Shown here piece after piece: positions 4,875 through 10,694 of a stretch of DNA of 10,694 nucleotides. The notes under the pieces are model-generated. The model was not told the origin of the DNA. It did no database searches and saw only the letters and a program-made list of their open reading frames with translations. Position 1 is the stretch's first letter. Each line of letters starts with the position of its first letter. Both the position numbers and the translations under genes were made by a program. This stretch comes from DUVT01 sp041675865 (GTDB taxonomy: Bacteria; Bacillota_I; Bacilli_A; ML615J-28; CAG-698): assembly GCA_041675865.1 (NCBI GenBank), contig JBAYTA010000063.1:1-10694 (forward strand), given 5' to 3'.

Positions 4875-7286
4875 TTATGCGTAGAGATCTCGGTAATAGA
4901 ACCCTATTTCTGATCCAGGTACATAATGAGCCATAGTTATCGTGACGACTACATATATACCCCCTTCAAACTCCCAGTCAATGAGTCCGTTTTGCCCTAC
5001 TTGACTTGGATGTGAAAAGCTGCTTATTAAAAATCTTCCATCATCTGTAAATAAACTAATTACAGTTTCATATGAGCCAAGGGAACTGAAGCGATAAATA
5101 CTATCTCTTGGAATATACATTCTAACTACATGCATTTCAAATTCAGTTTCTAATCCAAAATAATTTCCTGGAGCATGGAAAGTATTACTAGGTAGATGTT
5201 TTAATCTAACCTTTACAGTACCAGTTTTATTTGGATCATATAGTTTTATTTTAAATGAAAATACACCTGATGCATAGCCATTAAATTCAATTTTAGAATT
5301 TAGGCCAACCCCACTATCATCATCAAAACCAACAAATTCTTCTGTATATGTATTCCAAAGTTCCATCGTAGTATCAAGATTACCCATCGTTTCCAAGGCA
5401 AACTTACTATCAGTTGTAGGTGAAAAAGTTACATAAATAGTTTCTCCGGGAACTGTGATAGTGTGCTCAAACTCAAAAGCAGAACCTGCAGCATTTACCA
5501 CCCATGGTTTTCTATGGTATGAACCATAATTGTATGATCCTTCCATAGTATCTAAAACAGTTACTTGACCACCTTTTAAGAAAATTAAATAATAATAAGT
5601 ATCATCACTTACAAAATCAGCAGCAATTGAAATATGAACTTGGCTTTCTTTTGTAGTGTATATATCTCTTCCAGAATAATCAATCATTGCTTTAATATGA
5701 TTGTTTGAGGTTCTAGTACCAATTAGTAGGGGATCTGGATTATTTGAAACAGCTTCTGTTCTTTTATTAAGTATAACAGATTTTGCAATAGTTCCAAAAT
5801 AAGCAAGGCTTCCTTGTTTATCAAAGTAATTTTCTTGGTAAATTTCACCAGAATAATCAGTAAATACACTTCTACTTGCAGCATGAGTATAATATGTATA
5901 TGAATTTGTATGGCCAATTACAAGATTTCCACTTAATAAATAATCATTAGTTTTCTTATTAGCTACATCATGCATATCATAACCAATTCTATAATCAGAA
6001 ATATTATAAGTGGTTCTACCCGTTAATTTACCTTCTCCTCTATATTGATATGCAGTGTAAGCAACATGATCACCATAGTCTCCATAAGGTTCATAACCAG
6101 GGTCACCAGGGTTTTTATAAATATAGTTTGTAGAGGTAAGTTTAATTTGAATATCTTTTAAATAATAATTTGGTGCATTATAGTTTGTATGTTTATAAAC
6201 TACTTCTGATAGATTCGGATCAAATTGACTATTCCATTCTGCATTAGACATTGTACCCTTTTGTTTTGCATAATATCTAAATTGAAATTGTGGTCTAATT
6301 TCTACAGTTGTACGACCCCAGTCCATATAATAATCTAGAGGTTTTTTTATATTAATATCAAATAAAAATACATCAACAGTAAAATTATAGTTACTATTTT
6401 TTGTTGTTTTTACAGAAAAACCATATTCTTTACCTATATATGAATGAACACCTTCACCAAAGAATAAATATTTCGGAACTAATCTTGTTATATAGTCATC
6501 TGTATATTTTCCATTAATAATATTATTATTAAAGTTTTCAGGAATATAAGTTTTCCATAAATCATCAGTGTTTGTATATGAATCATGAGAGTAAGTGAAA
6601 ACAGTTCTGTTTGCATTCGAGAAGAAATGAGTCGTACTTTGAATTCCCATATTCATAGTTTTAAACTCTAAACCTTCTTCTTTGTTTAAATCATATATTG
6701 GTAAATCATATGCTCTAAATGAAGATTCTGCATTCATACTAGCTCTCAAGCGATCAGAAATTTCATCATCTGAGAGTGTAATGTTTATAGCACTTCTTGT
6801 AAGAAGGGCAAAATCAGAAGTTTGTAATTGGATTTCAGTTGAGTAAATATTATCATCTTTTAAACTATAATATGTAAGTTCTAAATACATAGGTTTATTT
6901 TTATCGAATTCTAAACCAAACTTATTATAGATCATCGCTTTAACAACTTTTGTATTTTGATTGCCCTCTAAATAAGCACTATCTTCAAAAATATCAGCGA
7001 TATAGTATAGTACTTTACCTTCCTCATTAAGCACTCCATACATATCGTACCCCCCAAGACCTAGTGTATTAACTTTAGAAAAACTATCTAAATAATCAAC
7101 CACTAAGTTACCACGCTCTAATCTTAGATTCATTTGGACTTCTTTTTCGTTTCTTAAATTTCTAGATAAATTAACGCTATCCAAATCTGCATTGTATTTT
7201 GCTTCAGTTCTAACTGTATTTAAGCCAAAACTAACAAGTGCAAATATAGTAAAGATTAGTAACATTACTTTTGTAAGTTTTTTCAT
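4875..7286 (-). CDS. Secreted protein of unknown function with two C-terminal PPC-like domains
   Basis: I do not recognise the family. The 803-residue product starts with a Sec signal peptide (residues 1 to about 29: two lysines, a hydrophobic run, then NTVRTEA). There is no lipobox cysteine and no later membrane segment, so export and release are likely. Residues about 30-600 are rich in tyrosine, asparagine and beta-type sequence, with no catalytic motif I can name. Two C-terminal stretches, about 608-694 and 713-785, resemble bacterial pre-peptidase C-terminal (PPC) beta-sandwiches: a segment such as FALETMGNLDTTMELWNTYT followed by an acidic FDDDSG turn and an aromatic G.F/G.Y strand, then FSSLGSYETVISLFTDDGRF with GGIYVVVTI. 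PPC domains are usually accessory, substrate- or surface-binding modules of secreted proteins. GGAG stands seven bases before ATG 7286. An insertion sequence lies just downstream. Confidence 0.75.
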   Translation of the reverse strand: MKKLTKVMLLIFTIFALVSFGLNTVRTEAKYNADLDSVNLSRNLRNEKEVQMNLRLERGNLVVDYLDSFSKVNTLGLGGYDMYGVLNEEGKVLYYIADIFEDSAYLEGNQNTKVVKAMIYNKFGLEFDKNKPMYLELTYYSLKDDNIYSTEIQLQTSDFALLTRSAINITLSDDEISDRLRASMNAESSFRAYDLPIYDLNKEEGLEFKTMNMGIQSTTHFFSNANRTVFTYSHDSYTNTDDLWKTYIPENFNNNIINGKYTDDYITRLVPKYLFFGEGVHSYIGKEYGFSVKTTKNSNYNFTVDVFLFDINIKKPLDYYMDWGRTTVEIRPQFQFRYYAKQKGTMSNAEWNSQFDPNLSEVVYKHTNYNAPNYYLKDIQIKLTSTNYIYKNPGDPGYEPYGDYGDHVAYTAYQYRGEGKLTGRTTYNISDYRIGYDMHDVANKKTNDYLLSGNLVIGHTNSYTYYTHAASRSVFTDYSGEIYQENYFDKQGSLAYFGTIAKSVILNKRTEAVSNNPDPLLIGTRTSNNHIKAMIDYSGRDIYTTKESQVHISIAADFVSDDTYYYLIFLKGGQVTVLDTMEGSYNYGSYHRKPWVVNAAGSAFEFEHTITVPGETIYVTFSPTTDSKFALETMGNLDTTMELWNTYTEEFVGFDDDSGVGLNSKIEFNGYASGVFSFKIKLYDPNKTGTVKVRLKHLPSNTFHAPGNYFGLETEFEMHVVRMYIPRDSIYRFSSLGSYETVISLFTDDGRFLISSFSHPSQVGQNGLIDWEFEGGIYVVVTITMAHYVPGSEIGFYYRDLYA

Positions 7287-7309
7287 TTTCTATCTCCTTC
7301 TTTTTCTTT

Positions 7310-7318
7310 ATTATACCA
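7310..7318 (-). promoter_or_regulatory. Extended -10 promoter of the 803-residue secreted protein gene
   Basis: TGGTATAAT on the minus strand is an extended -10 element (TGn plus consensus TATAAT), 23 bases before the ATG. No convincing -35 box is seen, which is usual for extended -10 promoters. It lies in the 52-base gap after dapF, where I see no terminator, so read-through from dapF may add to expression. Confidence 0.6.
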
Positions 7319-7338
7319 CATTAGTACCAATACTTATT

Positions 7339-8133
7339 TTAATCATAAATATAAACTCCATTAGCAATCTTAATTGCAGGACCAGTAAATGAAATTTTAC
7401 CTCCAGTTTCTTCAATCAATAATTTCCCCACTTTATAATCAACAGTTACCCTACTATTAACCTTGTCCAACATTCGACAAATTTTAAAACTAGCAATAGC
7501 TCCAGTTCCACAAGCAAGTGTATACCCTACTCCTCTTTCATAAGTCTTGATTATTAGTTCATTTCTAGATTTTACTTTCACAAAATTTACATTTATTTTT
7601 TCTGTGAATAGTGGATACTCATGCAAACTTTTCGCATAATCTCCTGTAATCTGCTTAAAATCATCTACAAAAACAACTAAATGACTTGTTCCAGAATGGA
7701 TAGCATAACAAGTAGAATCAAGTACTACCTCATTAAAAAATTTATCTTTTTCTGTATCAATCCCCATTCTTTTTGGATCTAGTGATATTTCAAGGAATTC
7801 TACATTTACTAAATCTTCACGCATTTGTACTTTATATATACCAGATGATGTTAAAACAGAAAAATCATTATCATTAATATATTTTTTATCGGTCACATAT
7901 TTACAAAAACATCTTAAGCCATTGCCGCACATTGTCCCAAGACTGCCATCTTGATTATAATATATCATAGTAAGAGGTTCTCTAATAACAACGATTAAGC
8001 CATCAGCTCCAAGACCTATATATCTTTCACATATAGATTTTACAAGTTTGGAATAATCAAATTGATCATTAATATAATCAATTATGATAAAATCATTACC
8101 TAAACCATGATATTTAGAAAATTTTATTTCCAT
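7339..8133 (-). CDS. dapF: Diaminopimelate epimerase-like protein (DapF)
   Basis: DapF interconverts LL- and meso-diaminopimelate by a PLP-independent two-cysteine mechanism, for lysine and, where present, peptidoglycan synthesis. The 264-residue protein is close to family length (about 270-280). Signatures are FSKYHGLGNDFIIID at the N-terminus, catalytic Cys69 in MCGNGLRCF, catalytic Cys208 in TLACGTGA, and the Glu199-Arg200 pair in YERG. Substrate-contact asparagines 13 and 71 are present, and Asn183 is a likely third. The usual GNPH motif is GTSH (148-151), so one contact Asn and the Pro are missing; a different or relaxed substrate is possible. GAGGA stands before ATG 8133. No other lysine or wall genes are in the window, so the gene appears to stand alone. 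Confidence 0.88.
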   Translation of the reverse strand: MEIKFSKYHGLGNDFIIIDYINDQFDYSKLVKSICERYIGLGADGLIVVIREPLTMIYYNQDGSLGTMCGNGLRCFCKYVTDKKYINDNDFSVLTSSGIYKVQMREDLVNVEFLEISLDPKRMGIDTEKDKFFNEVVLDSTCYAIHSGTSHLVVFVDDFKQITGDYAKSLHEYPLFTEKINVNFVKVKSRNELIIKTYERGVGYTLACGTGAIASFKICRMLDKVNSRVTVDYKVGKLLIEETGGKISFTGPAIKIANGVYIYD

Positions 8134-8172
8134 AAAATATCCTCATTTAAAAAAACTTTATGCTTTTACCTA

Positions 8173-8178
8173 ATTATA
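8173..8178 (-). promoter_or_regulatory. Probable -10 box for dapF
   Basis: TATAAT on the minus strand lies 39 bases before the dapF ATG, just after the terminator of the upstream gene. The best -35 at 17-base spacing (TGGTAA) is weak, so the promoter call rests on the -10 and on position. Confidence 0.5.
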
Positions 8179-8211
8179 TATCAAATATACTAATATTACC
8201 ATATTTTTTTT

Positions 8212-8244
8212 AAAAAAGAACACATATCAATTGAAATGTGTTCT
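8212..8244 (-). terminator. Intrinsic terminator of the BIG2/solute-binding lipoprotein gene
   Basis: On the minus strand GAACACAT and ATGTGTTC form a perfect 8-bp stem (9 with the flanking A-T pair) around a ten-base loop holding TCAATTGA, followed directly by T6. It begins 54 bases after the lipoprotein stop and separates that gene from dapF. Confidence 0.87.
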
Positions 8245-8298
8245 AGTTATCTTTAATTTGTTACCAAGTTATAACATTATTTAACTTACCAAATTATA

Positions 8299-10488
8299 TT
8301 ATCCATATAATCTTTCTAATTCACTACGATAATGACCAATATGTGTATCCATAACTTGAGTGTAATCTTCACCATTGAATACAACACTATCGATATGTGG
8401 TGAAATATAAGAATAGTTAACAATACCATAAACAGATGGATCGAAAATTAATTTATCGCGTTTAAAGAATGTAGCTGCATCAAGTGATGATGGGTCATCT
8501 AATTGGAATTCAGCTGTTCTCTTCATAGCTATATCTTCATTGAAGTTTGGATCTTCTTGCATTATAGTAGCTGTATTAATTATTAAATCGCTCCAAGCAC
8601 GATAAATTGCAGCTTCAGTAACATAGGATGGTCTTGAACCTACTCCCGTTACCATCATATAACATTCGCCATCTCCACCATTAATTCTTGTATCTTCTTT
8701 ACTTACTTGATCAGCTCTTGGATATGGAACATAACCAAATTTAGTAGTTCCTTCACCCCACATATCTTTGCCCCAACGGGATGGGTCACGAATAAACCAA
8801 TATTCACCTGATTGAAAAATAGATTTTCCTTCTGTAAATGATTCAACTAATTCATCATAATGGTTAGTACCCCAACCAACAGATAAATAAATATCTCTTA
8901 AAGTTGTTGCAGCAAGACGAGCATATTGATTATGGAAATTAACTTGTAGAGTATTTGTATCTAACAATTTAACTCCAGATGCATTTGTCATACCAATCCA
9001 GTATAGAGATGTTTTACCACTAAATACTGATTGTTCTTCATTCATTACTGACTTAGCAGCAATTGCATAATTTTTAAATTCTGAGAATGTCCATTCACCT
9101 CTATTAAATATAGCAGCAGGTGATTCTAAGCCTAATTCTTCAACTAAATTTACATTATAGAATAAACCTTGGTCAACATAAATACTTCCTGGAGCACTTC
9201 TAAGTAATGCATACATTTTTCCATGTAAAGTTGATGCTTGACGCATAGCAGTTGGCATTTGGTTTCTACCATAATCTTCATAATATTTAGTAACATCGAC
9301 AACTGAATTACCATTAGCTAATTGAGAAATCCATTCAGTTGTTAGAACCATAATATCTGCAGTATGAGTGTTAGTGGATGCATTTGTATTAACCCAAGAT
9401 ATTCTTGGTCCACCCCAAGCTGCAGTTGTAGGGAATTCAGTTACAACTATCTTACAATTATATAAATCTTCAACTTCTAACCAAGCTTGTTGTTTTGCTA
9501 ATTTATCAGCAGCCATATAAGTATCTAAGAATGGATCATGTTCATCTTCATGACCTTGAGATGCTAATACAGTAATTGTATAATTCTTTAAATCTGGTCT
9601 TGGTTCATTAAATGGTTCAGGTTTAACAGTGAATTTATATGCTTTTGAAACTGATGTATCAACAGCACTTGTTGCAATAATAAATGTTTCACCTGGTTTT
9701 AAACCAGTTACTGTTCCATTTTCACTAACTGTTGCAACACTTGGATCTTCACTAGTCCAAAATACAGTTAAAGATGCACCTTGTGGATGAACATCTGCAG
9801 TAAGTAATATTGAATGACCTTCAATTACATTATTTTCACCTGTGATAATAATTTCTGAAGGGTTTGTATCAGAAATATCTTCACGATCAACAACACTTAC
9901 AGAATATACTGCAAATATTGAAGTATCAGCTACAGCAGTTGCAGTTATTTCTACAATTCCTAAACTATGACCTGTAACTCTTCCATTTTCATTAACAGTT
10001 GCAATATTCTCATTACTACTAGACCAAACAACTTCTTGTTTAGCTGTTAGAGGATGCACTTCCGCAACTACAGTAATAAAGAAGTTTACACCTACTTCAG
10101 CTCTTGTAGATGTGAATACAATACTTTCTGGATCATCATAGACAATCGGTACATTAACAGCTATTGTAACTTTTCTATTTAAGCGGTTATCTGCTTTACT
10201 TGTTACGATAATATCTGCAACACCAGCAGCAACTGCTTTTACTTTTCCTGTTTGATCAGCAATTTCTAAAACACTTTCGTCTGATGTTGACCAAACTACT
10301 TCTTGAGAAGCTGTTGAAGGATTAACTTTTGCAGTTAATTGTTGTTCTTCTCCTACTTCCATAACTTCTGATTCAATAGTAACATCTATTGATTTTGGTC
10401 TATCACTTGTATCGTCACTTGTATCATCACAAGCTATAAAAACGACAGCAAGAAATAAAACCATGAAAATTAAAATTAACTTTTTCAT
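8299..10488 (-). CDS. Lipoprotein with three BIG2 Ig-like domains fused to an ABC-type sugar-binding domain
   Basis: The 729-residue product begins with a lipoprotein signal (KKLILIFMVLFLAVVFIAC) whose Cys20 would be lipidated, followed by an Asp/Ser/Thr linker. Three BIG2 domains follow at about residues 31-111, 119-200 and 209-289, each with the VVWSTSDESV / GKVKAVAAG type core. Residues about 302-729 look like an extracellular solute-binding protein of the SBP_bac_1 type: GKMYALL, YNVNLVEELGLESP, GEWTFSEF, FTEGKSIFQSGEYW and FGYVPYPR match conserved positions. Such proteins capture sugars or similar solutes outside the membrane for an ABC importer; the BIG2 stack may act as a stalk or adhesive spacer. 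The GAGGAGGAG site lies just before ATG 10488. The downstream gene is unrelated and the upstream one is divergent, so the partner permeases are not adjacent. The exact ligand cannot be read from the sequence. Confidence 0.88.
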   Translation of the reverse strand: MKKLILIFMVLFLAVVFIACDDTSDDTSDRPKSIDVTIESEVMEVGEEQQLTAKVNPSTASQEVVWSTSDESVLEIADQTGKVKAVAAGVADIIVTSKADNRLNRKVTIAVNVPIVYDDPESIVFTSTRAEVGVNFFITVVAEVHPLTAKQEVVWSSSNENIATVNENGRVTGHSLGIVEITATAVADTSIFAVYSVSVVDREDISDTNPSEIIITGENNVIEGHSILLTADVHPQGASLTVFWTSEDPSVATVSENGTVTGLKPGETFIIATSAVDTSVSKAYKFTVKPEPFNEPRPDLKNYTITVLASQGHEDEHDPFLDTYMAADKLAKQQAWLEVEDLYNCKIVVTEFPTTAAWGGPRISWVNTNASTNTHTADIMVLTTEWISQLANGNSVVDVTKYYEDYGRNQMPTAMRQASTLHGKMYALLRSAPGSIYVDQGLFYNVNLVEELGLESPAAIFNRGEWTFSEFKNYAIAAKSVMNEEQSVFSGKTSLYWIGMTNASGVKLLDTNTLQVNFHNQYARLAATTLRDIYLSVGWGTNHYDELVESFTEGKSIFQSGEYWFIRDPSRWGKDMWGEGTTKFGYVPYPRADQVSKEDTRINGGDGECYMMVTGVGSRPSYVTEAAIYRAWSDLIINTATIMQEDPNFNEDIAMKRTAEFQLDDPSSLDAATFFKRDKLIFDPSVYGIVNYSYISPHIDSVVFNGEDYTQVMDTHIGHYRSELERLYG
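9622..10398 (-). repeat. Three tandem BIG2 domain repeats within the lipoprotein gene
   Basis: The three units are about 89 codons apart, judged from the aligned positions of QEVVWS (62), QEVVWS (151) and LTVFWT (240). Each has a conserved Pro start, a tryptophan strand and an A/G-rich V.A/TG turn. Similar DNA around the QEVVWS codons of units 1 and 2 suggests duplication. Confidence 0.82.
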
Positions 10489-10515
10489 CTACTCCTCCTC
10501 GAAAACATTCACATT

Positions 10516-10544
10516 ATTATAACGCAAATTAATTTGATTATCAA
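10516..10544 (-). promoter_or_regulatory. Sigma-A promoter of the lipoprotein gene, with palindromes in its spacer
   Basis: On the minus strand TTGATA (10544-10539), a 17-base spacer and TATAAT (10521-10516) precede the ATG by 27 bases. The spacer contains a perfect 12-bp palindrome CAAATTAATTTG (10525-10536), and the -35 overlaps an odd palindrome TTGATTATCAA (10534-10544). Both are candidate operator sites. Confidence 0.78.
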
Positions 10545-10581
10545 TATTTTTTTTTGAAAATTATATTCATAACTGTAATGT

Positions 10582-10608
10582 TACAATACATGTGAGACCA
10601 ATATTGTA
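10582..10608. promoter_or_regulatory. Possible operator dyad in the divergent intergenic region
   Basis: TACAATA (10582-10588) and TATTGTA (10602-10608) form a perfect 7-bp inverted repeat with a 13-base gap, so the half-sites are about two helical turns apart. It overlaps TATAAA (10607-10612), which could be a plus-strand -10. No regulator is known. Confidence 0.3.
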
Positions 10609-10621
10609 TAAAACGACAAAA

Positions 10622-10686
10622 TGATTTATACTTATCGTGAAGAAGATAACTACCAGGAAATATCTTCACGAGAGGAGTATAAATCA
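10622..10686 (+). promoter_or_regulatory. Leader hairpin covering the ribosome binding site of the right-edge gene
   Basis: TGATTTATACT (10622-10632) pairs perfectly with AGTATAAATCA (10676-10686), and TCGTGAAGA (10635-10643) pairs perfectly with TCTTCACGA (10663-10671). The result is a 20-bp stem broken only by a 2 x 4 internal loop. The Shine-Dalgarno GAGGAG (10672-10677) falls in that loop and the lower stem, ending two bases before the ATG at 10688. Folding should restrict translation initiation. Confidence 0.6.
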
Positions 10687-10687
10687 C

Positions 10688-10694
10688 ATGGCTA
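10688..10694 (+). CDS. Start of a divergent plus-strand gene (Met-Ala..., cut by the right edge)
   Basis: Only ATGGCTA is inside the window, so the product cannot be read. A start is supported by GAGGAG ten bases upstream and by the hairpin built around it. The Met-Ala beginning and an RBS-covering leader hairpin are what IS200-type tnpA transposases show, but seven bases cannot prove that. Confidence 0.35.

Noticed and set aside
5723..5917. Minus-strand 64-codon frame within the secreted-protein gene
   Set aside because: It is an alternative frame inside a long gene with a signal peptide; low-complexity Ile/Leu product.
7192..7392. Plus-strand 66-codon hydrophobic frame across the dapF/secreted-protein junction
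   Set aside because: It is the complement of a signal peptide and an A/T-rich gap, which readily gives Leu/Ile/Phe codons; no ribosome site.
7339..8133. DapF as part of a lysine biosynthesis operon
   Set aside because: Both neighbours are exported proteins with their own promoters, and no other DAP-pathway gene is in the window.
9622..10398. Tandem repeats as a CRISPR or satellite array
   Set aside because: The repetition is of about 89 codons at protein level inside one reading frame and corresponds to BIG2 domains.

Overview
The window is strongly A+T-rich DNA. Every complete gene in it lies on the minus strand, so transcription runs from high to low coordinates. It uses the standard code: Trp is TGG, the insertion-sequence transposase ends at TGA, and no gene is broken by internal TGA. 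The combination of a Gram-positive ylmE-sepF-ylmG-ylmH division cluster, a lipoprotein binding protein carrying BIG2 Ig-like domains, and very low GC points to a low-GC Bacillota/Mycoplasmatota lineage, for example relatives of Acholeplasmatales, Izemoplasmatales or Haloplasmatales. That placement is inference. There are no rRNA or tRNA genes and no CRISPR array.

Region by region: (1) 1-1992 holds ylmE, sepF, ylmG (YggT) and the start of ylmH, behind a TTGATT-17-TATAAT promoter. This is the conserved division-associated operon. ylmH runs off the left edge. (2) 2041-3219 is a monocistronic unit with a perfect TTGACA-17-TATAAT promoter, a TTG-started cytosolic hybrid histidine kinase with no sensor domain, and an intrinsic terminator. 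(3) About 3305-4847 is an IS3-family insertion sequence with orfA, orfB and imperfect terminal inverted repeats. It has its own promoter and hairpins at both ends, and it sits inside a larger 19-bp inverted repeat that probably marks a palindromic target. (4) 4875-7315 is an unrecognised 803-residue secreted protein with two C-terminal PPC-like beta domains. (5) 7339-8178 is dapF, with both catalytic cysteines but a changed substrate-side motif. (6) 8212-10544 is a lipoprotein with three BIG2 domains fused to an ABC-type solute-binding domain. It has its own promoter and terminator and no transporter permease beside it. (7) 10545-10694 is a divergent intergenic region. It ends in a 20-bp hairpin that covers the ribosome binding site of a plus-strand gene beginning ATGGCTA at 10688, an arrangement reminiscent of IS200-type tnpA leaders.

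Apart from the division operon, the window looks like a run of single-gene transcription units, each with its own promoter. No new multi-gene system is evident. The most interesting items are the sensorless kinase, the insertion sequence placed in a palindrome, and the hairpin-covered start at the right edge.
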